Origin: Spongospora subterranea
Lineage: Eukaryota > Endomyxa > Phytomyxea > Plasmodiophorida > Plasmodiophoridae
Direction: 5' to 3'
Assembly (NCBI GenBank): GCA_900404475.1
Contig: OUQQ01000074.1
Span: forward strand, 1 to 48,149
Length of the DNA: 48,149 bases
A program made the translations under genes and the position numbers. This document shows, piece by piece, positions 32,271 to 44,541 of the stretch (positions are counted from its first letter, which is position 1; each line of letters begins with the position of its first letter). The notes beneath the pieces are model-generated. The model was not told where the DNA came from and did not search any database. It was given only the letters and a program-made list of their open reading frames with translations.

Positions 32271-34366
32271 CTACCTTACGAAATCATCGTCGTAATTACT
32301 TTCAGTGGAAGGGTCATCGTCATCGACCTCGAATGCCTTTTTATCTTGGTCTCCTCTTTCTCTTACCGGGTCGTTGGTTGCATCACTAGCATTGTACAGT
32401 AAGGTTTCTCCTACTGTGTTAAATTCTTCACAATCGAATTGAATCAAAATCTTGCTGGTTGATGAATCTCTCTGCTCATTTTCCGTACCTCCATCCATTG
32501 TGGCGTTTTTGATCTTCACCGCAATTACTGTTTCGTCTTTTTGGTCCTGAATGATCTCTTCGCGATTACGCTCGTTGCCAACATCGTCACTGTGTGCCGT
32601 AGCATTTATATACTCGTGATCTTGAAAACTTGAACTCTCCTGTGATATCGGTGTACCCTGGCTCTTGTTCTGTCCTAATGATTCACTAGTTTCTGCAATA
32701 TCTGGTGGGTTTCCCTCTTTGTTTTGATTTGCGCTAATCTCAGGTTTGAGTAAACCTTTGCGACATTCCAGTAAAGCAGAATCTTCACAAAGTCGCTTGA
32801 CGCAATCAAATGCCGGATCATCATTGCCGATCTGGGGTACTACATCACGCGAATAAATATCAGACTTCATTGCCACCTGACCATCAGCGCATCTCTCCAT
32901 CTGTCTTCCGATTTCCATCAAGGCGAGAGCGATGTCCTAGTTGAGTCAGTCGAAATTACCAACTTGCACGCCTCAAACCAAGAATACATGTACCTGAAGC
33001 CCGTTTAGCGCTGATCCTGTACCGTCGTACTTTTGGCCGTCAGGTACTAATGTCTGAACCAGTTGCTTCTCCTTGATGTTCGTCCTTCTACGTTCTACGC
33101 ACACTCCACTTTGATCCTTTCTAGTTGTCGATGCACTAGACTCAGGTCGTCTTATGCCTTTACAAAATGATGGAGTTGTCCGCCTCGTCAGTACTTTTTT
33201 CTTATGATCTGCCCTCGAACCGGGTTTTAGACGCGGCCCCTTTGGTTTGTTGTCAGCCAGAATTTGGTCGGAAAGGTTCATCGTTGTAGACTCAATGTCT
33301 TGATTAAGAGGGCTAGGAGCTATATTCTACATTTGTTTTCAGTTTCATCAGAAGGGGGTTTGTTGTATACATGTCAACGAACCTCGTTGCTCTCATCCCT
33401 TGTCGAACCGATAATGGGAATTTGGGCCCCTTTATCGTCTTGGGCACATTCATGTGAAAAAAACAATGTTGGAGGGTTGCCGTCAAATCCCTTTGACAGC
33501 GTCAGTCAATGAAACCATAATGTCATATCGATTACCTCAACTTCCGTACTTGCATCCGCTGCCGCTGCTAACTCGGTTGATGGCGGTGGTTGGGTCGTGG
33601 GTGGCGCATCGTGATTGGCATCGGTGAATCCCTTTTCATTGGTAGTAGATTCAGATAGCGAGCCGCCAGGATTTATGAACCGGAAATCACACGACGGTGC
33701 TGGAGTCGCTTGCTGCATTGCGGAATCGCAATGCAGTCGATATGCTTTTGATTGGTGATCCAAATGCGGTAGTAGCGATTTTCCCATACAGGATAGTCTG
33801 AGAACTGATTGATTTCAATTCAGTTTTTTGCCTGCTCAAATACTGTATATGTACTGAATACCGAGATGAACTATCCCGATTCTGTTTCCCATCAAGTTCA
33901 CGATCGGAACGCGGCCGCGACGAAAACCGCGCGTACCCACGACAAGTTCGCCCGAATATCCAGACAGATCGATCGAGGATGTTCCGATCAAAGCGCTATT
34001 CTGCAAGTCGAGTAGCATCAGATACATGGGCGCTCGTGATAGCATCTTGGATAGAGAGGTTGCCGGCACTGAGAACAGACAGTTTTTGCCATGATTAAAC
34101 ACTATGATACGATCGCCAACCGATAGTGGATCACTGAATAAATCTGGGGACTCGGATGGGACCAGAATTGATGGGAATTCTAGCAGTCGCAATGCCACCT
34201 ATATTTTCCGATCAGGCTTTGTCTGCGATATATACAAGAAGCAAGTTATCCTCACAGCTGGTTGGGCGATTTGGTCCACCATAGGACGGACCTGCACGCT
34301 GCTGATAAAGCATTCCAAAGAGAATACTGATAGATCAGCTCCATTAACATCATGTGTTGAATCCAT
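32271..34366 (-). CDS. MAP10-like microtubule-associated protein
   Basis: Exon 1 is 34256-34366 and exon 2 is 33844-34198; then come exons about 33540-33804, 33390-33500, 32975-33320 and 32271-32940. Introns include 57 and 39 nt ones. The N-terminal 150 residues follow the MAP10 pattern: LSVFSLECFISSVQVRP, ALRLLEFPSILV, FNHGKNCLFSVP, MLSRAPMYLMLLDL and ALIGTSSIDLSG. The middle is basic and disordered, with KPKGPRLKPGSRADHKKK. The C-terminal exon is acidic and ends YDDDFV, like many ciliary and spindle proteins. In animals MAP10 binds microtubules at the spindle and midbody. The 3' exon joins after 33500 are approximate. A 7-T run near 33460 keeps frame only when read as seven. Confidence 0.6.
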
Positions 34367-34526
34367 TCGGAATTCGGTTGTGACGATGTTTAACGCGCGT
34401 TGCTGTCGTTCTGATGAACTCACCGATAATTGTGACGGAAATCAAACAAATTAGATTAGTGACAGCATTGACGTACACGAATGCAAGCGCTTTAGGACTT
34501 CATTAACCAAAGGTTTTCCTATTATT

Positions 34527-36271
34527 TTATATTTTTGAATGAAAAACTCTGGCGCACGCAGAACGAACTGTGGCTGTCAACGCCTCGAGAGCATCCAGCT
34601 TGGAAGCGATGTCTTTTCCGGGATCTTCCGCCCTGACCAAGCCGGACAGGTCCATGTTCATCACATCCCGGCATGAATCAATGTCCTCGTCTATCATCTC
34701 TTTCATCTGTATTTCATCATATATCCGTATCAACGCTGATGGATTAAAATGGGCTGAACTTACGTATTTGATGTGGCGCCGCTCTGATTTCTGTAGTCCC
34801 ATAACGTTCTGAGAATCAACACGCGTTTGCTCAATTTGATCTCGTATTCGAAGTTGCTGTTGGAAAGATTCAACATGTTCTTCATGTAGCGGTTAGTTTC
34901 TCAACCGACCTGAACAATGGCGTTTTGCCGTTTCCGGTTAAATTGAGCTAGCAAGGTGTCATGGATATGATGCCGTGTATGAGTATCGCGAACCCGCCTA
35001 AGCTGCACATCCCTTGTGGTGTTTATAAAACGCGCTTCTGCCATTTCTTCGATCTGACACGAGGTCATCTAGATTTCTAATCGTTACTGGCAATGGGTAG
35101 ACTATGTTGAATAATCACGACCTGTTTACAAATCTGGTAGACTTGTCGTTGAAAGTGCATCGCCCCATTCCACGATTTGCGTTTTTCTGCCCTGGATTTG
35201 GCTTCGATTTTATATTTCTTATGCAGTTCAGATAATCTGCATTTATTGCCGTACTACAATCGTGTTTTACTACTGGCCTAGGGCTTCAAAAAAAATGAAT
35301 GTGAATCACCTGGACTTGCTTCAGTGCGTCGGTAACTGATTGCTGCTCTGCAAGACGTGCATTCTTTCGTTGCACATCATTGATGCGCCTCTCAATCCAC
35401 TGTTCTTTAACAAAATGCCTTCTGCGCATCTGAACGACATTAAAGATTAGACCTTCTTTATCACAGAAATTGCGATAACCTTCGCCCGGCTTATCGTTGC
35501 TTGAACAGCCACCAAGTTTTCGCAGCGAATTTTGCTCAACTCAGCAGCGCAGTGATCTGTTTTACTGCCGATTAGCACTGGACCATGTTCGACGTCCATA
35601 AATACCATCTGTGTGCGGTCGAACTCGCAACTTGTTTTGATTCATTCTTATTTGATGTACATCTTTTGCTCTTTGCAATTTTTGTCTTTGCTCTTCCCGC
35701 TCTAATATTTTCATCTATTGACATCACAATCTGTCAACCGTCGGTTTGTCTCCATTGAGGTTTAGAAACCCAAACCTGTTCTCTTCGCGACGTTAACTGT
35801 GCTGATTCTCTACGAGTCAGGTTTCCTAATATCAGTTTTGTATTTTTGCTGTCTTTTGCGATCTGTTCGGCATCAGTTATAATGCTTGGACCTAATTCAT
35901 AAGAACAAAACGACGCGTAATTCATATGTGTAAGTGATTTCTTTTCTCGACACTAACCGAAAGAATGCAACTCCAGATTTCGGGATTGGAAGTCTATTTT
36001 ATCTTGGAGACGTACTTGGGCTTCCCAGGAAGTATTCTTAACGCAATCACAGCAAGATCAATATGTAAACTGGTTTTGAAGAGCGCGTTACATGGATATT
36101 CAATAAGAAATTCTCTACCAGGACCAGATCCTCATCTTCCCCCAGATCAGACCGATATTTTGGCTTCACATGATGATTTTCCAGCACATCGGGCTCAACC
36201 TCGTTTAAATGTCTAAACGCATGGCTTTCGACAATGTATACCGTTTCTTGCAAAGCTCGACGCTTACTCAT
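34527..36271 (-). CDS. Coiled-coil protein, possibly axonemal or centriolar
   Basis: Starts at ATG 36269-36271 (MSKRRALQETVYIVESH). Exons recognised in order include ones with VRLQDKIDFQSRNLELHSF, SAQLTSRREQ, MKILEREEQRQKLQRAK, DVHQIRMNQNKLR and RRHFVKEQWIERRINDVQRK. Later ones read MAEARFINTTRDVQLRRVR with LLAQFNRKRQNAIVQ. The final pair is spliced by a strong GTAAGT donor near 34760 into MKEMIDEDIDSCRDVMN, with the stop at 34527. The protein is almost entirely charged helix. The family was not identified; a ciliary role is inferred from the neighbours only. Confidence 0.5.
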
Positions 36272-36349
36272 TAAGATATTTGACAACCGTCACAATGCCA
36301 TCTGCATTGATTGATGGACTGGTACTCGCTGCGGCCCTGAGTTCAGTCT

Positions 36350-39060
36350 TCAATGTCGTCTTACATGGTATTTGATTGTCAAACAAACCCAAGTCGCACG
36401 GGATTGTGTGTATCGGGGATTTCTCGGTAGCTCTTCGGAACTTTTATTTCCTGGTGGTCGAGTCAAAACTGATTGTATCGATCGCCATGAAAACTTACCT
36501 GTCCGATAGGTACGAACCTGTTCTCCACCTGTTGTGCGCCACGAACTTGACAATATGTCCTGGTAATGGGATCCCAAGTGTGAATCAGCAGCAGATGTGC
36601 ACGGATTTGGGCTTCCAATGTACTGGAAAACCTGAAGTACCAAAATCCGTTCATACAGAACTCAACCACAAATTGCATGAAATACTTGAGCAACCACAAT
36701 ATTTTAGCTTGCGGTTCCATAACGCCTTCAGTCTTGATGAGATTTCCAGGAGCAGGTATTGCCTATTTAGTTGTGAGATAGCTCATAAATCTGTCAAAGT
36801 TTCATACGTAAACTTCTGTAGACGTATCGGATTGGACAAGCTCCCTAAGGCGATGACGAAGAGGAGCCTGATCCTGGCCATAAGCTTCTTGGACCTCAAC
36901 ACTCCAAACACAGCCCAACCATTTTGGTATCAGCCGCACCCTAACAGCAAATGTCAAAATAATGCAGGTGGGTACTGAAAATTTACATTTTGCCCTTGTC
37001 CTCTGGAGAGATGACGACGCGAGTGGATCCATCCGATTCCTGCAGATCAAATTTGATCCGTTGTTCCGGGAATAGATTTAGACGTCGAAACGGATTAGGA
37101 ACAGTCTACCGTTGATGAGAAACAAGTCTGTCGAAAAAGCAAGACATCGATTACCATAAGTAAATCCAAAGCGGATCTATCAACAAATGTGAACGGAGAA
37201 GTGATTGATGCAGAAACATGTCGGGCTTCTGTTAACATCCTCAAACGCATAAGAAGCAGTCTGGTCCGCCACCAATGAACCAGACAAATAATTGCTCGGT
37301 TAACCCGGCGATCAAACGCTAACTGGTGAGAAACCAGGCGTCGAATACGAGTCCCGCGCCATATTGACTGAATACAAACAGCTGCCACATATTCTGATGC
37401 CTTTCGATAAGAATACACGGGCAAAACAGACGATGCCTCTTGAACTAGTTCAAACTTCAGCATGGACGATGCACAGAAACGACTGCCCAACCTTGATTAT
37501 ACGACGATACTAGCCGTAGCACAACATCTATGCATTCAGAACTGAGAGCTTGAAGATGAAAAGCCATCTTCTCATTGTCTGGGATTCCGTTCTGGTTCCA
37601 TGCAGTACAAAACAACGTATCCCATTTCGTACAGCCAGTAACCATCCTTCTTCGAATTGGCAATGACGCCTCGACCGGTTTGAAAGCATTTCGCAGCTCT
37701 ATTGCCTAGACAAACACTTTAAATGCATATAAATAAATTGGAAAATAGTATGTGAAAACCTTAGATAAAGTTATATTTCGGAACGCCACACGAAATATTG
37801 GATTTTGTAGGTCAGTCGAAGATCTCGATAAAGAGACGTTGATTGGCAATAATGACATTTCTGTTGAATTTGTATTGATGGTTGCGATCATTGTCTGCGC
37901 CTGAAGCAATAGTCGAGAGAAAGCACCGATATGTTGTTTGCCGATTAATATGATCGATTTATCCTGCATGTGAGTCCCTTGTCTGGAAACGACCTGTCGT
38001 CAAAATGGTTAATTTGCGTTAGTCGTTTCAGAATCCCTGGTTTTACATTGGACGGAGATGACTGATGATTGGATTTATCGTCCGCTGGCTCGAAGTTTTG
38101 ATTTTTCATTACATTCATCATTGGCTACAGAGAAAATCAAGAGGTTAGTGTCACTATGCACCGTTTTAAAAGCATACTTGTCCTTATGATACCTTATCGC
38201 GAAAACTGTTCAACGGTTTGTGTTTTGTGTTTTCGGCTGTGGGTAAATCGTTAAGCCTGGACTCATGTGAATGACCGATAAACGTTCGCACAATTATTAT
38301 TTAACACATACTTGATATTCCGTTTTCGCTTTCTGGTCAAAAAGTTTCTAAAACAGCTTTGAATCGAGATGATTGGCGACAGCTTCATGTGACGCCACCG
38401 TAAATCCAAGATGTATTCATTGAGCTTGGCGCGAAATGTGGCCTAAAAATACGACTCGATCGGAGAGTGCCAATGAGCGCTGACGACGGTAATTTACGAA
38501 AGAAGAATCGCGCTGACAACGGAATAGTTCGAATTGAAAATCGACAGACAATGGTATGCATTTGGGGCCAAGGTTGCAGCTCCGCAACCTCTCTTGGTCA
38601 CTAACAATAAAATTGTCAATGATTCGGAGCGTAGGGGCGGCCGTGAGTAGCAGAAGTCGATATGAGGGTTTAACGGCGACAGGATTTTCACGAAATGATA
38701 CTCCTGTTTCAGACAGCACAATATTTTCGATTGGCTAACATGCTGAAGGTTGGATTCGAGTACCGGTTAAAGACTTGAGCGCAGATAATGAATTCAGCGA
38801 CGGTAAGGAAGTAATAGCATTGCCGTCCATGTAAAGCAGCTGTAAGGAGGGCGTGTAATCCCAAAATGATCCAGCAGGCATCGAAACGATCAGATTATGA
38901 GAAAGATCTGCAATCGTGTCACACTTTAATCAAATTCCAGACCATGGAAGAATGAACAATTATATCGAATGCGATCTTTTGCAGTTAGTATGACCGTAAT
39001 AAGAACAGGTAACATTCAACACACTTCCTATCGTAACACACTGTAAATATCTGCCATGTC
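36350..39060 (-). CDS. Leucine-rich repeat and IQ-motif protein
   Basis: The LRR part lies at about 38500-38930: IADLSHNLIVSMPAGSF, then SLQLLYMDGNAITSLPSL, and the LRR cap NPVAVKPSYRLLL with TLRIIDNFIVSDQER. Next come helical exons, and an IQ motif (AAVCIQSIWRGTRIRRL, about 37335-37385) expected to bind calmodulin or a light chain. Further exons follow (NPFRRLNLFPEQRIKFDL, VRLIPKWLGCVWSVEVQE, QVENRFVPIGQ), and a last exon after a GTAAGT donor ends at 36350. The order LRR, LRR cap, IQ is that of LRRIQ3 and centriolar LRR-IQ proteins. A 200-codon frame on the plus strand (36376-36978) is antisense to it. The 5' end and several joins are uncertain. The stop is 79 bp upstream of the next gene's start. 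Confidence 0.6.
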
Positions 39061-39769
39061 GAATATATATGCATCTTAGCAGTCAACCAGTTGACGACAT
39101 ATTAACAACGTGATGACACGGTGTGGGATCTATGGTAACGTATTCAAATGATGTCCTAACCCAGGAGCCGTAACGATGGGCCAAAGTGTGTGAGATCCAT
39201 CCATGACGCCAGATGGTTATCCTGTAGGAATGCGGCCATGGCGTCATGCGCGTCCGCTGCAGGCACATCGCTCAAATCTGTCGCCGCATGGGAACGTATA
39301 TCGACAATCATCATTTTGGACACCATCACTTATGTGCCAATAAACAGAATGAATCAATTGGTACTGTTTTTCAAAGAACGTGAGAAATTATCAACGGGCG
39401 CAATATGTTGTGTTTGAAGCACAATTAATTACTCATGAGCACAAACCAGTGTAAATGCAGAGGTGAGACAGTTAACCTGCGTCGTATCACTTTGACTTTT
39501 TGGAAATGTCCCACGTTACTTTGTATTAAAGTGCAGGTATCACATCAATGCATTTAAGGTGACAGAAGATGCTCTTCTGCCGAGCTTAGTCTTTCTGCAA
39601 AGTTAGTCACCAAGTTTTTAATTGGTTTCTGAACAAAAAATACTTGCTCTTCAGGATGTTTCAATCTAATGATCGATGAACCGTACGAAAAAATATCGTG
39701 ATATACGGTCACTTTCGCCACTCATATTGCTCTTGGCATAGCGGGGCTGCTATCCAGCCTAGTGGGCAG
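39061..39769. other. Intergenic, divergent genes
   Basis: About 700 bp between the LRR-IQ gene and the type I membrane protein gene. Short frames (39083-39268 minus, 39190-39417 plus) have no recognisable content. The first exon of the LRR-IQ gene may lie here. Confidence 0.35.
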
Positions 39770-41020
39770 ATGCTTTCCATCACCAGAGTAGTCGTAGCAG
39801 CTTATGCATTAGCATGGGTCAGCTCTGCAGCTTCCACCACAGATGGATTGCAGGTCACGCTGCGTCTTAAATTGGACAGCACCACGCTTTCTGCTGATAC
39901 GTCGGCCACGTTCTGCCAACGATTCACATACGACCTTTGCCTTGCTATCGGTGTCGATCGTGGTCGAATAACTAATACTGCAATAGTTTTATTTAATTCA
40001 ACAATATCTTACCTCACATTTGTGATCCTCCCTGAAACACCTTCATCATTGACTCCCAGCATCGACCTGTTTACGAGAATCAACCTTTCGGTATTCAAAT
40101 AAGAAGAACATTTCTTCATTGGTCTTTCTGATTCTGTTTTAGATGAATACGCCATCAAGCATGATTTTCCAGAACGAACTGGGCAGCCTTATCGATAGCT
40201 CTTACAAGCCGAGCACACTGGCAGTGACCCTGAAAGTGTGCCCAGGTTCCGTCTACGTATCCCAAGACAGGAGTTGTCCAGCAGCGACTACGGCCGCTCC
40301 AAGTTCAATTGATGATTCGATGATATATGCGGCTGCAGCCGTAGGTATCGCATCGCTTGTTCTCATTATGCTGATTGCATTCTTCGTCGTTAATCGCCGA
40401 AAACAAAGCGAACCAACGTTTACCGGGACACAAGGGACCATTGCAATGTCTCCAAATCTTGACAACAGTGCACCTTTCGGCCGTCCTAACGAGAATTACT
40501 TGGCCTCGATCAGGTTTGCACCTATAAAGCCCCTCTGCAACCCTATGTCTCTAATCGCGTTGAATGTTTCAGAGACGCTCCAGGAACTTCTCTAACAGCG
40601 CAACATCAGTTCTCAGGATCGCTGCAATATCCGGGATCCTCACAATTCTCAGGGTTGCATCCGAATTATTCAGTTGGGATGGCCGTGCAAATGCCTCCAT
40701 CAGCAAGCATGCCAATCACGTCATCGTCGATGCCTTTTGCCAATAAGACATCGAGCCAGAATGGGTTATACCATGCTAAGGACCCGTCGCACAGCAACGG
40801 CATGAACAGTCAGCATGGATATCAGCAGACTCAGGATCAATCACAAAGCATGGTGGATAACACATCCATGGCGCAACTGAAACCCAGCACCCAACCATCA
40901 AGACAAATGAAGAAAAAAGGTCTTGGTCTGAAAGGGATCCGACAGAAAAAGATGGGCCTCGATCAAAACCAATTAGCGCTGGGTGATGAATCAATGCCTG
41001 ACACAGACACCGAATATTGA
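39770..41020 (+). CDS. Type I membrane protein, SEA-like ectodomain
   Basis: Exons 39770-40090, 40143-40513 and 40573-41020 join to 379 codons plus stop; introns are 52 and 59 nt. Residues 1 to about 22 form a signal peptide (MLSITRVVVAAYALAWVSSA). An ectodomain of about 145 residues has two cysteines early (TFCQRFTYDLCLAIGV) and two late (VCPGSVYVSQDRSC), with alternating strand and helix as in SEA-like modules. One transmembrane helix follows (IYAAAAVGIASLVLIMLIAFFVV), then NRRK and a long cytoplasmic tail rich in Ser, Gln, Met and Pro that ends in a basic patch and an acidic end. This is the topology of a cell-surface sensor or adhesin. I know no close family. A start 24 codons upstream is in frame but would spoil the signal peptide. 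Confidence 0.65.
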
Positions 41021-41064
41021 TATTTTATCTTCTAAATCATACATTTCCAATCTGAAACAGGCCT

Positions 41065-41822
41065 TTGATTGTTCAACCTGCAGATACAACATTTGCATGC
41101 CTGCTGACTGAAATTAGCAGCTTGTTTCTAAAGTCTGCAAAAGTCTTTGACGTAGGGGAAACCGGCCACAAGGATCCGGTATTAGCGTACTACTGTGGAT
41201 ATTGTAGGAGTATTTATTATGCACCATTGAATATGACCATCAACGTATATGTAGACCACACTACACAATGTTTGGCCCTTCTAAGAAAGAAGTTGCTAGA
41301 AGCTACGAGAATGCAGCAAATCAAATTACAATGGTTGAAGACTTTTCTCCTGTAAACAGACACGCAGACTCAGACAAAATAGTGGTTGAGGCAGATCACA
41401 TAATCCACAACGAAACACATTGGCTTGGCAAATTCGACTTGCAACAAATCACAATTGGGATTGACATGACAAAACCTGCAACAGACATTCGTCGACGCTG
41501 CAACTTGATAAGACTATTGAGACAATTAGAATTACCAACGAAGCTGTTCCAACAAATCTGCAAAGGTTTCATTGGAGGCAAACTCAAATACTATAGACCA
41601 AGGATAGCGGGAGAGATGACCAGCGATACTTTCAGACCAACGGAAATAGCATACAATGATTACATGAGAACCTATAAAGGAGAATTCATATCGACACCGA
41701 TTACACTATCACACGCTATCCCAGGCTTCCCATTATTGAGGGACAAAACAATTAGCGCAACCGCTTCGACGGTTTTGACCAAGTTCGGCGATGGCTGGTC
41801 TCTCTATTACACATCGTTGTAA
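41065..41822 (+). mobile_element. LINE-like reverse transcriptase 3' fragment
   Basis: Two overlapping plus-strand frames (41065-41355 and 41268-41822). The second resembles the region after the reverse transcriptase palm of non-LTR elements: a helical DIRRRCNLIRLLRQLEL, then KLFQQICKGFIGGKLKYYRP and NDYMRTYKGEFISTP with an IPGFPLLRDK segment. The palm and endonuclease are missing, so it is truncated. It begins less than 50 bp after the preceding gene. The assignment is by pattern only. Confidence 0.45.
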
Positions 41823-42159
41823 CCATCTCCCCCTTTCGAATCAGAGAACCCGGAACCAATTGTTGTTGCTCTATTCCCGAAGGTAGATTCAACTGCAGCA
41901 TTATCTGGATTGGGAGAGCTACCCCACCGTTAAAACCCTATTGGGAACCCGGGTGCATACTCGGTGACATGCTGGCATGGTGATCAAATGGTTTCATGTT
42001 CACTAGACGTCTGAGATATTATAGATGGGGGCTGAGGCTGGGGACGAAGGCGGTGCCTGTTAGGATCTGCGCCCGAGATACACAGTTACCAACTGACCCA
42101 AACGGTATTATGATGGCTGATAACAATCATAATAGGGTCCTTGATATACCTTAGCTCCA

Positions 42160-42390
42160 AATGAATTAGTGGCGAGGGGATGCGTAAGTGTACGCTTGGC
42201 GACGTGTATTGATTTGTGGTTTCACTGGTCATTAGCCAAGTTCAATCTCATCGACAGCCCCGCGTTTCCAATTGTGCTTGGGATGGAGTTTCTGACGCAA
42301 GACAACCCGTTCATTGACTGGGAAAACTTGACAATCTCGGTTAAACCACCAAATCGAGTGGGTGTACGTACGTGGGTAGGTTAGGAACAT
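42160..42390 (+). mobile_element. Ty3/gypsy protease fragment
   Basis: A 71-codon frame containing KFNLIDSPAFPIVLGMEFL and then TQDNPFIDWENLTISV. This matches the C-terminal half of a Ty3/gypsy aspartic protease, where ILGMDFL and PxIDW are conserved. The N-terminal half with the catalytic Asp is not in frame. The matching reverse transcriptase is not directly downstream but about 3.4 kb away in the same orientation. Confidence 0.6.
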
Positions 42391-42710
42391 CCGCAGGGCG
42401 GTAAAAGGTACGACAGGAGCACTTGGACTGCAATTGGTTTGACGGATGGTCTCTGACTCTATGGACCGACCGCCACATCATTTACTTCTAGGGGACCGGG
42501 GTCCTGATAATATGGCCAACGTCCTTCGAGAAGATCAAGAATCGACTGCAACGATTAAGAGTGGGACCGCGGCAAGCACCAGGTTCGATTAACATCTGAT
42601 CTCGTCGACCTGGACCCAAATGGTGAATGAATTCGGTGCGAAGAATGCCGCCATTCCTTCTCAATCAGTCGCTGGGTTGAACACAACCGGTAATGGAATC
42701 TTGTGCATCT

Positions 42711-43389
42711 CTAATGGCTTTGTAATCGTTTTTTTACCACTAGGACGAATAAACATAAGACATCGATAGAACGTTCCCAATCGTCCAACCGCATGTCATT
42801 GTATTTTCTACCGGTGGCAAAAGACGCTCTCCCAATTTCCAATGCTTCTAGTGTTGCTGTTTCTAGCCGGCCAGACCCTGTGCGTATTTGCCTTGGAGGT
42901 GTCCAAAACCATCCAATATGATGTGCGATTGTAGGAAAGTATGGCAAGCCTCTTCCGTCACTGATGTTCACCTCCGCTATGGGCGTTATCGGGTTCATTC
43001 GATAGGATGCAATGGTAAATCGCTGCCAGGCCTCAAAATAAGCAGTGATTGTCAAGCCCTTTTCAAGGACAGAGTTTTGCGAAAACGTTTCGAAAGAATG
43101 GACCGCATTGCCGCTGCCGAAACGGCCATCTATTTGTGAATTAGAAACTAATGCCGTCAAAAACAGCTACATGCACATGGCGATACAAACAGACAGGTAT
43201 TTACCACAACACCGTGGAAAACCCTCTACCTTCGGTCGAGCACAAGCGGGCGCCGGTAGCAAGCTCCTGCCCATCAGAGCTGGATATTGCATCGTCAAAT
43301 CCCTCCGACGACAAAGGAATTATATGTTTAGGGTGTATTCCGCCGAAAATGCATCGATACTTCGGTAAGCCAAGAGAAGCAGGCACCAC
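42711..43389 (-). CDS. Possible two-exon gene, unknown
   Basis: Two minus-strand frames, 43201-43389 and 42711-43160, could be joined by a short GT-AG intron near 43165-43200 (donor GTAAAT). The product would start GLPKYRCIFGGIHPKHI and continue with a mixed domain (ISDGRGLPYFPTIAHHIGWF). No known family. It lies in a repeat-rich region and may itself be part of an unrecognised element. Confidence 0.3.
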
Positions 43390-44520
43390 AACGGTTGCGT
43401 CAAATTACAGGGATACATCAAGTACTGAATAAGAGCACTTGGACCGAATTTTCGAAACCAGCTCCAAAACTCGAGACTGAATGTTGTCTGTTTCTAAGTT
43501 AATGACGTTGAGGTTTGAAGGGACCGCAGGAAAATAATTGAACCATTGCCGGCTTCATCTATGCTATGATTCAGATGAACTATAATCTTCAAAAAGACGT
43601 CCTAGCACCGAGCGCAACGTTCGACCGGCAAATTAGGTTCGAATCAGTGATGATGAAAAAAAAACAACGGAGAGAAGCGCAAAGAATTTTATTGCGAAAT
43701 GAATCAGCTGAAGCAGAAGCCAGACTTTGCGCTTGATATTCTGGAGCCATGACAGTTGAAGACAATTCCGATTGTGCAGAAGACACCGCCCCCCTTAATG
43801 TGTGGATTATCCCGGATCTCCAAACCATAGTTCCTGTTTGGCCTCTTTTGCAACAGTCAAGGCCCAGGTCGGCCTGCCAGCGTCATCCAATCGATCTTTA
43901 TCCCAGATATGGACCTGCCAAGACCACTGGATCATCGCGGTCTTCAGATCATGCACCCTGCACCTTGCCTGTGCTTCATGGCAAATCGAATTTCAATCGG
44001 CGATACCATTGCGGTTAATTTACTCAATGTAAAGCTTGCGATAGAAGGAGTTGTTTGTGGGTTACCACATGATGAATTGCATAATGTCACTCGCCTTGGC
44101 AAAGACGAGATATTAATCTAAATAACTCATGTTCAAGATTCAGCCAAGAGTATTCAACTGCCACAATCGACGCTGCACCCAAATTTCAGGGTTGCCGGGG
44201 ATTTAAGTTCAGAAATCAAGTACCTGTTTGCTTTCCGAGACATGAGCTTTTATCAAGATAGAAAGCATTTGGGTTCCGGTCACCTATAACTACCTATTTC
44301 TGAAGAACTGCGGTTATATCGCCATGGGTCAACCAAGACGGGATAATGTCGAAATAACCATTTAATTTTATACAATCAGACATGCACTGATGCACAAGTT
44401 TTTTGGTTGCAACTGTACTGCAAAATACATTAAAGTGAACATTAATGCAGAGTATAAGCTAACATAGACTAAATGTACGTTGTCGAGTTCAGATTAGCTG
44501 CTCGCGACCTTTGTCTGTCA
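43390..44520. other. Unresolved region with overlapping frames
   Basis: Several 70-90-codon frames overlap on both strands (43589-43828 minus, 43749-44121 plus). A minus-strand stretch around 43815-44000 reads QWSWQVHIWDKDRLDDAGRP and looks protein-like, but no start or family was found. 44120-44520 shows no coding signal. Confidence 0.3.
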
Positions 44521-44541
44521 CACCAAGTAGGCGAAATTTCA

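Noticed and set aside
32973..34454. Open frames on the plus strand opposite the MAP10-like gene (33264-33512, 33809-34015, 34104-34454)
   Set aside because: The minus strand gives a continuous spliced protein with MAP10-type segments; the plus frames are shadows.
36376..36978. A 200-codon plus-strand open frame
   Set aside because: It is antisense to exons of the LRR-IQ gene, which has strong donors (GTAAGT) and recognisable domains. The plus frame has no motif.
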